This document shows, one piece after another, positions 16,516 through 24,877 of a stretch of 64,000 nt of DNA. The notes under the pieces were generated by a model. It was not told the DNA's origin. It did not search any database and saw only the letters and a list, made by a program, of their open reading frames with translations. Within the stretch, counting starts at the first letter, position 1. Every line of letters begins with the position of its first letter. Both the position numbers and the translations under genes were made by a program. The DNA lies in the NCBI RefSeq assembly GCF_016008875.1, contig NZ_JADTQG010000017.1, positions 62,001 through 126,000 of the forward strand. Direction: 5' to 3'. This DNA comes from Ectopseudomonas mendocina. Lineage in GTDB: Bacteria > Pseudomonadota > Gammaproteobacteria > Pseudomonadales > Pseudomonadaceae.

Positions 16516-16917
16516 ATGAACGTACTGCAACCTTCCCCGATGCTACGCAACGCCCTCATGCTAGATGGCCTGCTCAGCGGCGTCACCGGCCTGCTGCTGG
16601 TCCTGGCGGCCGGCTGGCTGGGCGCCTTTCTCGAATTGCCGCGTCTGCTGTTGCTGGTCGCCGGCAGTGCCCTGCTGCCCTTCGCGGCGATGCTGGTGTG
16701 GTTGTCCAACCGCGCAGAAATCAGCCGCACGGCCATCTGGGCGGTGATTGCGGTCAACGTCGTCTGGGTGGTCGACAGCCTGCTGTTGCTGGTGGTGGGT
16801 TGGGTGTCGCCGAACCTGTTCGGCCACGCCTTCGTCATCGCTCAGGCTCTGGCGGTCGGGCTGCTGGCCGAACTGCAATGGTTCGGCCTCAGGCACTCGC
16901 AGGCTGCCGTGGCCTGA
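16516..16917 (+). CDS. Small four-helix membrane protein, unknown function
   Basis: The 133-residue protein has four hydrophobic helices (about residues 15-36, 43-64, 74-97 and 103-125) separated by short loops, with no charged active-site motif. It follows GGAG (16504-16507) at good spacing. It is divergent from the XRE/MmyB-like gene and is the probable target of that regulator through the palindrome at 16429. It resembles DoxX-neighbour or SPW-type small membrane proteins only in general shape. Function unassigned. Confidence 0.75.
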   Translation: MNVLQPSPMLRNALMLDGLLSGVTGLLLVLAAGWLGAFLELPRLLLLVAGSALLPFAAMLVWLSNRAEISRTAIWAVIAVNVVWVVDSLLLLVVGWVSPNLFGHAFVIAQALAVGLLAELQWFGLRHSQAAVA

Positions 16918-16927
16918 TGAGGCCGGC

Positions 16928-17665
16928 TCAGAGGCCACGCAACGCCAGCTCGGCGCCGAGCAGCAACAGGCCGATGAAGAACCAGCGTTTGAAGCGCTCC
17001 GCGCTGATGCGTTTGCGCAACCACTGGCCGGCGGCCATGCCCAGTAGGGCAGGCAGCAAGGCCAGGGCAGACAGGCCGAGCACCGCCGGTTGCAGCAGCT
17101 CACCGCTGTGACCGAGCGCTGCCGCCAGGGCCAGGGTGGAGACGCTGAACGACAGCCCCAGCGCCTGCACCAGGTCGTCCTTCTCCAGGCCGATGGCCTG
17201 CAGGTAGGGTACGGCTGGAATCACGAAGACGCCGGTAACCGCAGTAATCGCACCGGTGATGGCGCCGATCACCGGACCCAGCCACGTTTCCTTGGCCCGC
17301 TCCACACGAAAGTGCACCTTGGCCAGGCCGAGCACCGCGTAGAGCACCAGGGCAGCGCCCAGCCAGCGGGTTGCCCCGGGCAGGTCGAGACTCTGCAGCA
17401 AGCCGGCGACCAGCAGCGTGCCGAACAGGATGCCCAGCAGCATCGGCCACAGGCGGCGCGCCATCGGCAGCGGGCTGCGGCCGTCGCACAGTTGCCAGAT
17501 GTTGGTCACCATCGATGGGATGATCAACAGCGCAGCGGCTTGTAGCGGCGCCATCACCAAACCGAGCAGACCGACGGCGATGGTCGGCAGACCGAGGCCG
17601 ACCACGCCCTTGACCATGCCGGCGAGCAGAAAGGTGACGAGGATCAGCGGCAGATGGTCGGTCAT
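16928..17665 (-). CDS. TauE/SafE-family membrane exporter
   Basis: The 245-residue protein has about 7-8 TM helices and family-typical repeats: VKGVVGLGLPTIAVGLLGL near the N-terminus, and GAITGAITAVTGVFVIPAVPYLQAIGL in the second half. TauE/SafE proteins export sulfoacetate, sulfite or related organic anions, or act as general anion permeases. Its start overlaps the stop of the ABM gene upstream (17662-17665), so the two are coupled: ABM protein first, then the exporter. A sulfur-related role fits the wider window but is not proved. Confidence 0.85.
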   Translation of the reverse strand: MTDHLPLILVTFLLAGMVKGVVGLGLPTIAVGLLGLVMAPLQAAALLIIPSMVTNIWQLCDGRSPLPMARRLWPMLLGILFGTLLVAGLLQSLDLPGATRWLGAALVLYAVLGLAKVHFRVERAKETWLGPVIGAITGAITAVTGVFVIPAVPYLQAIGLEKDDLVQALGLSFSVSTLALAAALGHSGELLQPAVLGLSALALLPALLGMAAGQWLRKRISAERFKRWFFIGLLLLGAELALRGL

Positions 17666-18021
17666 CGCGCGGCCCCCTGTTCGTGGATCGCCCGGCTGTC
17701 GGCAGGCGCCTCGTCGCGTTCCTGCATACCGTAGTCGCGCAGCACCTGGGCCACGCGCAACCGATAGTGACTGAAGACCTCCTCGCGTCCTGCCGTCTGT
17801 GCGCGTCGGTGTTCATCACGCTGGCGCCAGGCCTGGACCGAGGCTTCGTCCTGCCAGAACGACAACGACAGGATCTTCCCCGGCTGGGTCAGGCTCTGGA
17901 AGCGCTCGATGGAGATGAAACCCGGCTGTTCGGTGAGCAGCGGGCGCAGCTCTGCGGCGAGGTCGAGATAGTCCTGCTGTTGGTCCGGCTTGGCCTCGAC
18001 TTCGAAGATCACGGCGAGCAT
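17662..18021 (-). CDS. Antibiotic biosynthesis monooxygenase (ABM)-domain protein
   Basis: This 119-residue protein has a compact ABM fold: LAVIFEVEAKPDQQQDYLDLA, PGFISIERFQSL, LSLSFWQDEASVQAWRQ and HRRAQTAGREEVFSHYRLRV. Members act as small monooxygenases, haem-degrading enzymes or Cld-fold binding proteins; a YjcC/HmoA-like general role is possible. It is coupled to the TauE/SafE gene by a 4-bp overlap and is divergent from the ArsR-like gene at 18107. The ATG at 18021 marks the fold start. Longer frames upstream cross the promoter. Confidence 0.85.
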   Translation of the reverse strand: MLAVIFEVEAKPDQQQDYLDLAAELRPLLTEQPGFISIERFQSLTQPGKILSLSFWQDEASVQAWRQRDEHRRAQTAGREEVFSHYRLRVAQVLRDYGMQERDEAPADSRAIHEQGAAR

Positions 18022-18106
18022 CGGCTTTCTCCCTGGCTGGCTCTGGCTGAAGTTGCCTGCCAGTATCCACATTTGCTGCACGCCATGTTTCGTCATGAGG
18101 TGAATT

Positions 18107-18799
18107 ATGGAATACGCACCGGGTTTCAGTTCGATCGCCGCCCTGCTTGCCGATGCCGGGCGTGCTGCCATGGTCTGGGCACTGATGGACGGCAGCGCGC
18201 GGCCGGCCGGTGAGCTGGCCTTGCTGGCGGGGTTGTCGCCGTCGTCGACCAGTGCGCACCTGGCCAAGCTGGTGGAGGGCGGCCTGCTGGCGCAGCAGCG
18301 GCATGGGCGCAATCGTTACTACCGTCTGGCCGGGCCGGAAGTCGGGCAATTGGTGGAGGCGCTGGCCAGTGCCGCACTGGCTGCACAGCCCCGGCATGCT
18401 CGCGCTATACCGTCCTCGCGCGGCACGCCGCAGCCCATGCGCGAGGCGCGCACCTGTTACGACCATCTGGCCGGCGAGTTAGCGGTCGGTATATTCGCGC
18501 GCATGCGCGCGGCCGACTGGCTGAGCGAGGAGGGCGATGCGCTGAAGTTGACCGCAAGCGGCGAGCAGGGGCTGCAGGCGTTGGGTATCGATCTGCAGCA
18601 GGTAGGCCGTCAGCGCCGCCAGCGGTTGTGTGCCTGTCCAGACTGGAGCGAGCGCAAGCCACACCTGGGCGGTGCGCTGGGCGCGGCGTTGCTGAATCTG
18701 TGCGAAGGCGAGGGTTGGCTGCGGCGCAGCAAGGAGTCGCGTGCGTTGCAGGTTTCCCCGCAGGGACGCAGGGCGATCATGGCGATCGCGGCTCTGTAG
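18107..18799 (+). CDS. ArsR-family winged-helix regulator
   Basis: The 230-residue protein carries an N-terminal winged helix (SSIAALLADAGRAAMVWALMDG, RPAGELALLAGLSPSSTSAHLAKLVEGGLL, RNRYYRLAG). The C-terminal extension holds ACPDWSERKPHLGGALGAALL, seen in a subgroup of ArsR regulators adjacent to ABM/transporter genes. No CxC metal-binding pair typical of ArsR/SmtB metal sensors is in the recognition helix, so a non-metal signal is likely. It is divergent from the ABM-TauE pair and probably controls it. Confidence 0.85.
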   Translation: MEYAPGFSSIAALLADAGRAAMVWALMDGSARPAGELALLAGLSPSSTSAHLAKLVEGGLLAQQRHGRNRYYRLAGPEVGQLVEALASAALAAQPRHARAIPSSRGTPQPMREARTCYDHLAGELAVGIFARMRAADWLSEEGDALKLTASGEQGLQALGIDLQQVGRQRRQRLCACPDWSERKPHLGGALGAALLNLCEGEGWLRRSKESRALQVSPQGRRAIMAIAAL

Positions 18800-18838
18800 C
18801 TTCGTAGGGTGGGCCGGGCAGCGATCCGCTTTAGATTC

Positions 18839-18908
18839 GTAGGGTGGGCTTTAGCCCACCAAACAAAGGTGAACTCTAGTCGGTGTAGTCGGTGGGCTGA
18901 AGCCCACC
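18839..18908. repeat. Tandem REP-like palindromes
   Basis: Two hairpins, GGTGGGCTTTAGCCCACC (18843-18860) and GGTGGGCTGAAGCCCACC (18891-18908), stand in opposite context with GTAGGGTGGG / CCCACCCTAC flanks (partly repeated at 18803). The same motif occurs at 33241. They lie between the convergent ArsR-like and cysA genes and could end transcription on both sides. Confidence 0.75.
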
Positions 18909-18947
18909 CTACCCTACGTACGATCGCACGGCCCATCCTACGAAGTG

Positions 18948-19940
18948 CTACGCCTGGACGCTGACCGGCTTGCCGCCCTTGGGTTTGAAGTACAGGGTGG
19001 TGCCACGGGCGAGGTTGTTCAGGCTGGCGTGATCCTTGGCCACCTCGGCCTCGATCAGCTCGTCCTGACCTTCGACTTTCAGCGTGATGCGGGTGATCGC
19101 GCCGAGCAGGCGAATGTCACGTACTTCACCCGCCTTGTGCTCCGGGCTCGGTTCGCTGGACAGGTCGACCTCGTGCGGGCGGAACAGCACGTGGTGATCG
19201 TTGCCGACGTAGAGGCGGTTGGCGTCACCGAGGAAGTGGTAGACGAAGTCGTTGGCCGGATGCTCGTAGACCTCGGCCGGGGTGCCGATCTGCTCGATCA
19301 CGCCCTTGTTCATCACCACGATGCGGTCGGCCACTTCCATGGCTTCTTCCTGGTCGTGGGTGACGAATACGCTGGTCAGGTGCACTTCCTCGTGCAGGCG
19401 CGCCAGCCAGCGGCGCAGCTCCTTGCGCACCTTGGCATCCAGCGCGCCGAAGGGTTCGTCGAGCAGCAGCACTTTCGGTTCTACCGCCAGGGCGCGGGCC
19501 AGGGCGATACGCTGGCGCTGGCCGCCGGAGAGCTGTTCCGGATAGCGGTCGCCGAGCCAGTCGAGCTGCACCAGGTTGAGCAGCTCGTGCACCTTCTGCT
19601 TGATCACCTCTTCGCTCGGGCGCTCGCGCTTGGGCTTCATGCGCAGGCCGAAGGCGACGTTGTCGAACACCGTCATGTGACGGAACAGCGCGTAGTGCTG
19701 GAACACGAAGCCGACGTTGCGATCGCGCACGTCGTGTTCGGAAACGTCCTCGCCGTGGAAGCCGATGCTGCCGCTGTCCGGGGTTTCCAGGCCGGCGATG
19801 ATGCGCAGCAAGGTGGTCTTGCCGCAACCGGACGGGCCGAGCAGAGCGACCAGCTCGCCGCTCTGGATGCTCAGGTTGATCTCGTTCAGCGCCTTGAACT
19901 GGCCGAACTGCTTGTTGACGCCTTTGACTTCGATACTCAT
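18948..19940 (-). CDS. cysA: Sulfate/thiosulfate ABC transporter ATPase
   Basis: The 330-residue ATPase has Walker A GPSGCGKTTLLR, signature LSGGQRQRIALARALA, Walker B VLLLDEPFGALD, the switch His in VFVTHDQEEAME, and a C-terminal TOBE-like domain (VLFRPHEVDL). CysA powers uptake of sulfate and thiosulfate (and, adventitiously, chromate and related oxyanions) by the CysT-CysW permease. It is the last gene of the oscA-sbp-cysT-cysW-cysA transcription unit, 41 bp after cysW. Expression is expected to be induced by sulfur limitation through CysB. Confidence 0.97.
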   Translation of the reverse strand: MSIEVKGVNKQFGQFKALNEINLSIQSGELVALLGPSGCGKTTLLRIIAGLETPDSGSIGFHGEDVSEHDVRDRNVGFVFQHYALFRHMTVFDNVAFGLRMKPKRERPSEEVIKQKVHELLNLVQLDWLGDRYPEQLSGGQRQRIALARALAVEPKVLLLDEPFGALDAKVRKELRRWLARLHEEVHLTSVFVTHDQEEAMEVADRIVVMNKGVIEQIGTPAEVYEHPANDFVYHFLGDANRLYVGNDHHVLFRPHEVDLSSEPSPEHKAGEVRDIRLLGAITRITLKVEGQDELIEAEVAKDHASLNNLARGTTLYFKPKGGKPVSVQA

Positions 19941-19981
19941 GGCTTATTCCTGGTGGTTCCGTGGGCCGTGCCTCACGGCTG

Positions 19982-20848
19982 TCAGTCTTCTCGGTTGGCT
20001 TGCAACTGGCGGCTCAGACGCGCTTCGCTCCATTGGCGAAGCAGCAGCACCACCAGGGCCATGACGAGCAGCAGGATCGCCACGCTGAAGGCAGCGACGA
20101 TGTTGTACTCGTTGTAGAGAATCTCGATGTGCAGCGGCAGGGTGTTGGTGTAACCGCGGATATGCCCGGAAACCACCGAAACTGCGCCGAATTCGCCCAT
20201 CGCACGGGCGGTGCACAGCACCACGCCGTAGATCAGCGCCCATTTTACGTTAGGCAGCGTGACATGCCAGAACATCTGCCAACCGTTGGCACCGAGCAGG
20301 CGCGCGGCCTCTTCCTCGGTGGTGCCCTGTTCCTCCATCAGCGGGATCAGCTCGCGGGCGACGAAGGGGAAGGTGACGAAGATGGTCGCCAGCACGATGC
20401 CCGGCACGGCATAGACGATCTGCAGGTTCTGCGAGTCGAGGTACGGCGCGAGAAAACTCTGTGAGCCGAACAGCAGCACGTAGATCAGGCCGGCGACCAC
20501 CGGCGACACCGAGAAGGGCATGTCGATCAGGGTGATCAGGATGCTTTTGCCGCGGAACTCGAACTTGGTCACCGCCCAGGCCGCGGCAACGCCGAACACC
20601 AGGTTCAGCGGCACCGAGATGGCGGTGGCCAGCAGGGTGAGCTTCAGCGCCGAGATGGCATCCGGCTCGCTGATCGCCTGCCAGAAGAATTCCAGGCCGC
20701 GGCTCAGGCCCTGGGTCACCACCATGTACAGCGGTAATACGAGAATCGCGGCGAACACCGCCCAGGCGATGACGATCAGGACGATGGCGCCGACGGAGCG
20801 GCTGGCCGGGCGCGCAGCCGCGCTCTGGCCAAGGGTTGCAAGGCTCAT
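19982..20848 (-). CDS. cysW: Sulfate ABC transporter permease CysW
   Basis: The 288-residue inner-membrane permease has about six TM helices and the EAA-type cytoplasmic loop (EEEAARLLGANGWQMFWHVTLPNVKWALIYG) that contacts the ATPase. The CysW identity is supported by MGEFGAVSVVSGHIRGYTNTLPL, typical of this subunit, and by its place between cysT and cysA. The start at 20848 lies 10 bp after the cysT stop, indicating an operon. Confidence 0.96.
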   Translation of the reverse strand: MSLATLGQSAAARPASRSVGAIVLIVIAWAVFAAILVLPLYMVVTQGLSRGLEFFWQAISEPDAISALKLTLLATAISVPLNLVFGVAAAWAVTKFEFRGKSILITLIDMPFSVSPVVAGLIYVLLFGSQSFLAPYLDSQNLQIVYAVPGIVLATIFVTFPFVARELIPLMEEQGTTEEEAARLLGANGWQMFWHVTLPNVKWALIYGVVLCTARAMGEFGAVSVVSGHIRGYTNTLPLHIEILYNEYNIVAAFSVAILLLVMALVVLLLRQWSEARLSRQLQANRED

Positions 20849-20858
20849 GACGGGCTCC

Positions 20859-21671
20859 TCAGAGTTGCGGCTGGATGCGGCGCTGCAGGATGTTGATCAG
20901 CAGCAGCAGGAGGAACGACACCACCAGCATGATCACGCCGATGGCAGTGGCGCCGGGGTAGTCGTACTGGTCCAGCTTGGACACGATCAGCAGCGGCAGT
21001 ATCTCGGTCTTCAGCGGGATGTTGCCGGCGATGAACACCACCGAGCCGTACTCGCCGACGCCGCGGGCGAAGGCCAGGGCGAAGCCGGTCAGCCAGGCCG
21101 GCAGCAGGCTCGGCAGCAGCACATGGCGGAACACCTGCAGCGGCTTGGCGCCCAGGCAGGCTGCCGCCTCCTCGACTTCCTTGGGAATATCGGCCAGTAC
21201 CGGCTGCAACGTGCGCACCACGAACGGCAGGGTGACGAACACCAGCGCCAGGGTGATGCCCAGCGGGGTGTAGGCGATCTTGAAGGGGAACAGCGAGCCG
21301 ATCAGGCCGCTGGGTGCGTACAGCGCGGTCAGGGCAATGCCGGCAACGGCGGTGGGCAGGGCGAACGGCATGTCGACCATGGCGTCGATGATGCGCCGGC
21401 CGGGGAAGGTGTAGCGCACCAGCACCCAGGCGATAACGGTGCCGAGGATACCGTTGAGCAGGGCGGCGGCCAGCGCGGTGCCGAACGAGAGTTTCAGCGA
21501 GAACTGCAGTTGGCGATTGTTGAGCAGTGCCCACCACTGTTCGCCGGTCAGCTGCAGCGAGAAGAGGAACATCGCCCCCAGCGGAATCAGCACGATCAAC
21601 GCCAGGTAGGTGATGGTGTAGCCCAGGGTCAGCCCGAAGCCGGGTATGACCGGGGAAGTTCGACGAGACAT
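20859..21671 (-). CDS. cysT: Sulfate ABC transporter permease CysT (CysU)
   Basis: This 270-residue permease carries six predicted TM helices and the EAA loop (VEEAAACLGAKPLQVFRHVLLPSLLPAWLTG). GVGEYGSVVFIAGNIPLKTEIL is the characteristic CysT/CysU segment. It pairs with CysW to form the sulfate channel. It is separated from sbp by 98 bp containing an 11-bp hairpin (21703-21729), which may keep permease expression lower than that of the binding protein. Confidence 0.96.
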   Translation of the reverse strand: MSRRTSPVIPGFGLTLGYTITYLALIVLIPLGAMFLFSLQLTGEQWWALLNNRQLQFSLKLSFGTALAAALLNGILGTVIAWVLVRYTFPGRRIIDAMVDMPFALPTAVAGIALTALYAPSGLIGSLFPFKIAYTPLGITLALVFVTLPFVVRTLQPVLADIPKEVEEAAACLGAKPLQVFRHVLLPSLLPAWLTGFALAFARGVGEYGSVVFIAGNIPLKTEILPLLIVSKLDQYDYPGATAIGVIMLVVSFLLLLLINILQRRIQPQL

Positions 21672-21702
21672 GAAGTGTCCTTTTACCCAAAGACAGCGAT
21701 CG

Positions 21703-21729
21703 GGAGCCGCGCCCCGCAGGCGCGGCTCC
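21703..21729 (-). promoter_or_regulatory. Intercistronic hairpin between sbp and cysT
   Basis: GGAGCCGCGCC (21703-21713) and GGCGCGGCTCC (21719-21729) form an 11-bp perfect stem with a 5-nt loop. No T-run follows on the minus strand, so partial termination or 3'-end protection of the sbp message is likelier than full termination. A REP half-site (GAATTCGCTCCTA) lies beside it. Confidence 0.5.
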
Positions 21730-21769
21730 AGTGGCGAATCTCGCGAGGCAATCGCGAATGAATTCGCTC

Positions 21770-22771
21770 CTATTGGTTGATCTTGGTGAAGATCTGGTCG
21801 AACACGCCGCCGTCGTCGAAGTACTTGGGCTGGGCCTGTTTCCAGCCGCCAAAGTCCTTGTCGATGGTCACCAGCTTGAGGTCCTGGAACTGGTCCTTGA
21901 ATTCGGCGGCGACTTTCTCGTTGCGCGGGCGATAGAAGTTCTTCGCGGCGATGCGCTGGCCTTCTTCGCTGTACAGATGCTCCAGGTAAGCCTCGGCCAG
22001 GGCACGGGTGCCCTTGCGCTCGACGTTGGCATCGACCACCGCTACCGGCGGCTCGGCGAGGATCGACAGCGACGGGGTGACGATCTCCAACTGGTCGCCG
22101 CCTTCTTCGGCCAGCGACAGATAGGCTTCGTTTTCCCAGGCCAGCAACACGTCACCCAGGCCACGCTGGACGAAGCTGATGGTCGCGCCGCGCGCGCCGG
22201 TATCCAGCACCGGGGCGTGGCGGTACAGCTCGGTGACGAACTCCAGGGCCTTGTCTTCGCTGCCAAACTTCTCGCGGGCATAGGCCCAGGCGGCGAGGAA
22301 GTTCCAGCGTGCGCCGCCGGAGGTTTTCGGGTTCGGGGTGATGACTTCCACGCTGTCCTTGACCAGGTCATCCCAGTCCTTGATGCCTTTCGGGTTGCCC
22401 TTGCGCACCAGGAACACGATGGTCGAGGTGTACGGCGTGCTGTTGTCCGGTAGGCGTGCCTGCCAGTTTGGATCGATCAGCTGCTGGTTGAGGTTCAGCG
22501 CGTCGATGTCGCCGGACAGCGCCAGAGTCACCACGTCGGCGCGCAGGCCATCGATCACGGCGCGGGCCTGCTTGCCCGAGCCACCGTGGGACTGCTGGAT
22601 GGCGACGGCCGGGTTGCCTTGCGCTTGCCAGAATTTGTTGAAGGCGGCGTTGTACTCGACGTACAGCTCGCGGGTCGGGTCGTAGGACACATTGAGCAGC
22701 GGCTGGGCGATGGCCGGGCCGGCGATCAGGGTGCTGGCCAGGGCGGCCAGGGCGAAACGGCGAATGGACAT
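21770..22771 (-). CDS. sbp: Periplasmic sulfate-binding protein
   Basis: The 333-residue protein has a signal peptide (MSIRRFALAALASTLIAGPAIA, cleavage about residue 22). The family's characteristic mature sequence follows: LLNVSYDPTRELYVEYN, QSHGGSGKQARAVIDGLRADVVTLALSGDID (sulfate-contacting loop) and VITPNPKTSGGARWN. Sbp captures periplasmic sulfate for CysTWA. It lies second in the unit, 88 bp after oscA. Close homologues with thiosulfate preference (CysP) share these motifs, but the oscA-sbp order matches Pseudomonas Sbp. Confidence 0.95.
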   Translation of the reverse strand: MSIRRFALAALASTLIAGPAIAQPLLNVSYDPTRELYVEYNAAFNKFWQAQGNPAVAIQQSHGGSGKQARAVIDGLRADVVTLALSGDIDALNLNQQLIDPNWQARLPDNSTPYTSTIVFLVRKGNPKGIKDWDDLVKDSVEVITPNPKTSGGARWNFLAAWAYAREKFGSEDKALEFVTELYRHAPVLDTGARGATISFVQRGLGDVLLAWENEAYLSLAEEGGDQLEIVTPSLSILAEPPVAVVDANVERKGTRALAEAYLEHLYSEEGQRIAAKNFYRPRNEKVAAEFKDQFQDLKLVTIDKDFGGWKQAQPKYFDDGGVFDQIFTKINQ

Positions 22772-22859
22772 GGTGCAGCTCCTAGACTGGATAGGTTCTT
22801 GTGTTGGCGGAGGCGTTGGGGTTGTGGCCCTCTGGTGGTCCAGTCGGGCTGCAGCATGG

Positions 22860-23039
22860 TTAGTTCTTGGTGTTCGGTTGTTGCAGGCGGATCTTTTCCT
22901 TGCGCTCGATCTGCACCACCTGGCCGTTGTGTACGGTGATTTCCACCGAACCGAATTTCAGGCCATGCAGGGCGGTCTGGATCTCGCGCAGGATGCTGGC
23001 TTCATCCTGGCCTTCGAGGTTTCTCAGCGTCGCGGTCAT
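22860..23039 (-). CDS. oscA: OscA-like sulfur-starvation protein (DUF2292/YezD-like)
   Basis: A short frame encodes 59 residues beginning MTATLRNLEGQDEASILREI and containing LHGLKFGSVEITVHNGQVVQIERKEK, the DUF2292 core. An SD (AAGGAG) stands 8 nt before the ATG. In Pseudomonas, oscA lies directly upstream of sbp, is induced by sulfur starvation and is needed for normal growth on organosulfur sources. It has been linked to chromate resistance, probably through sulfur supply (established for P. corrugata, from memory). The gene leads the sbp-cysTWA unit. The AT-rich region upstream probably holds the CysB-dependent promoter. Confidence 0.93.
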   Translation of the reverse strand: MTATLRNLEGQDEASILREIQTALHGLKFGSVEITVHNGQVVQIERKEKIRLQQPNTKN

Positions 23040-23109
23040 TTCCAGGCTCCTTGTGAATAGGTCACCACGGCGGCGTAACGAGTGCCGACGCTGGCGTGGA
23101 GCGGATAGT

Positions 23110-23250
23110 AGAGAGGCTGAAATATTCTTAAAAATACTGTTTCAGAACATTTATATGCTTTTTGGAAATATAAAACCGCGTGGTATAAATGCGTTAATGG
23201 AATAAGCAAAGAAATTCTTATTCTTTTTGTATTTGATTCGAGCTGCCTAG
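23110..23250. promoter_or_regulatory. AT-rich divergent promoter region of oscA and an alpha/beta hydrolase gene
   Basis: The 243 bp between oscA and 23283 drop sharply in GC, with stretches such as GAAATATTCTTAAAAATACT and TTATTCTTTTTGTATTTG (23217-23234). The element TATTCTTTTTTGT recurs at 53068 upstream of the OprD/sulfonate unit. This is where CysB-type activator sites and promoters for both directions are expected. Individual -35/-10 boxes are not assigned. Confidence 0.45.
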
Positions 23251-23282
23251 ACTGGCGCCATTCGATTCAAGGAGGCGCCGTC

Positions 23283-23864
23283 ATGGCCAGCGAAGCAATC
23301 CGTTATCTGATCCTGCCGGGCTGGCAGGGCTCACCCGAAGCGCACTGGCAAAGCCACTGGCAACGCAGCCTGCCGGGTAGCGTGCGCGTCGAGCAGAGCG
23401 ACTGGCTCAATCCGCAGCGCGCAGACTGGGTCGCGGCGCTGAATCAGGCGCTGGCAGCCGATCCGCGGCCGGCGATCCTTATTGCTCACAGCCTGGGCTG
23501 CGTGACGGTGGCGCACTGGGCCGCGCAGGCGCCAGTCGAACTGCTGCGCCGGGTGCGCGGTGCGCTGCTGGTGGCGCCGGCTGATGTCGAGCGGCCGGGT
23601 TGCCCCGAGCCGCTACGCAATTTCGCGCCGATGCCGCGTGATCTGCTGCCGTTTCCCAGCCAGCTGGTGGGCTCCGACAACGACGCGGCGGCCAGCGCCC
23701 TGCGCGCGCTGGAGCTGGCGCGGGCCTGGGGTAGCGAGGCGGCGATCCTGACCGGTGCCGGGCATATCAACGTGAAGTCCGGACACCGCCATTGGGAGCA
23801 GGGCTTCGCCTACCTGTATCGCCTGCAGGGGCGCATCGAACAGCAGGCGCGCTTGCGCGCCTGA
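23283..23864 (+). CDS. RBBP9/YdeN-family alpha/beta hydrolase
   Basis: The 193-residue serine-hydrolase-like protein opens with RYLILPGWQGSPEAHWQSHW, the family's N-terminal signature. It has the nucleophile elbow ILIAHSLGCVTV, an acidic residue in LVGSDNDAAAS, and the final His in GAGHINVKSGHRHW. RBBP9-like hydrolases are small esterases/peptidases of unclear bacterial function. It is divergent from oscA across an AT-rich region, suggesting sulfur-linked control. A clear intrinsic terminator follows at 23891. Confidence 0.88.
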   Translation: MASEAIRYLILPGWQGSPEAHWQSHWQRSLPGSVRVEQSDWLNPQRADWVAALNQALAADPRPAILIAHSLGCVTVAHWAAQAPVELLRRVRGALLVAPADVERPGCPEPLRNFAPMPRDLLPFPSQLVGSDNDAAASALRALELARAWGSEAAILTGAGHINVKSGHRHWEQGFAYLYRLQGRIEQQARLRA

Positions 23865-23890
23865 AAACCCTTCACGGGCGAACACCTTCG

Positions 23891-23927
23891 GAGCGGGGTC
23901 GGGCCAGGCAGCCGCCCGCTCTTTTTT
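23891..23927 (+). terminator. Intrinsic terminator after the alpha/beta hydrolase gene
   Basis: GAGCGGG (23891-23897) pairs with CCCGCTC (23915-23921), with inner GC-rich bases able to extend pairing. A T6 tract follows directly. Confidence 0.75.
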
Positions 23928-24048
23928 ATCGCCCGCCAGCCATGGCGGCCACTCTTCGAGCCGTTGTGGAGCAAGGTTGAGAATTGCTCCAGCCCATTTA
24001 TTCGCATACAGGCCGCGCTGATGAGGTGCGGCTCAGGAGCTGCACGTC

Positions 24049-24873
24049 ATGAGTTTTCCACCCGGCTTCCCACTGCCCCTGACCTTTGCCGATTCGGACA
24101 AGAGCCCGCTGAGCATTCGGGCCAAGGCGCTGGTATTCGTCGATGCGCGTTCGCGCCAGTTGCGCGAGCACGCCGAGGCGCTGGCGGGCAATGGCCAGCC
24201 GCTGCTGATCCTTGGCGAGACCGGCACCGGCAAGGAATTGCTGGCGCGCTATATCCATCGTCAGAGCGAGCGCGCTGGCCTGTTCGTGGCGGTGAGCTGC
24301 GCGGCGATCAGCCCGCAATGGGGTGAGGCCGAGCTGTTCGGGCATGTCGGCGGCGCCCATGTCGGGGCCGCCAGCAGCCGCGCCGGCTGGTTTGGTTCGG
24401 CCAATGGCGGCACGCTCTACCTCGATGAGATTGCCGACCTCGCGCGGCCCTTGCAGAGCAAACTGCTGGCCGCCCTGGAAACTCGCGAGGTATATCGCGT
24501 CGGCGCCAGCCAGGCGTTGCCGGTGGACGTGCGCCTGGTGGCGGCGACTAGCATCAATCTGGCCCGCGCGGTGGCAGCCGGCACGTTCGACGAGCGCCTG
24601 TACGCCTACCTGTGCGACGGCCAGCTGCTGTTCCCGGCGCTGCGCCAGCGGGTTGGCGACATCCTGCCGTTGGCCGAGTACTTCCTCGGCATCCACGCCT
24701 CGCGCCTGGGCCTGGCCATCCCGCCGATCAGCCCGGCAGCGCAGGCTGTACTGGAGTCCCATCGCTGGCCGGGCAATACCCGCGAGCTGGAGAACGTCAT
24801 TCACTTTGCTCTACTGCTGGCCGGCCATGACGAAATCGGACCGGAGCATCTGGAGTTGCCAGGGTGCGTGTAA
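24049..24873 (+). CDS. Sigma54-activator-like AAA+ protein lacking a DNA-binding domain
   Basis: The 274-residue protein is essentially an isolated sigma54-interaction AAA+ domain. It has Walker A GETGTGKE (56-63), GTLYLDEIADL as Walker B (about 121-131), an RQRVGDILPL arginine-finger-like region and the GNTRELENV sensor II segment. The sigma54-contacting GAFTGA loop reads GAHVGA (102-107). There is no C-terminal Fis HTH: the frame stops right after EHLELPGCV, and the following DNA is a repeat and the end of modC. This architecture is most like SfnR-type regulators of organosulfur metabolism. It may be degenerate, or may work through a partner. The location beside sulfur genes fits the former lineage. 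Confidence 0.82.
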   Translation: MSFPPGFPLPLTFADSDKSPLSIRAKALVFVDARSRQLREHAEALAGNGQPLLILGETGTGKELLARYIHRQSERAGLFVAVSCAAISPQWGEAELFGHVGGAHVGAASSRAGWFGSANGGTLYLDEIADLARPLQSKLLAALETREVYRVGASQALPVDVRLVAATSINLARAVAAGTFDERLYAYLCDGQLLFPALRQRVGDILPLAEYFLGIHASRLGLAIPPISPAAQAVLESHRWPGNTRELENVIHFALLLAGHDEIGPEHLELPGCV

Positions 24874-24877
24874 TCGC

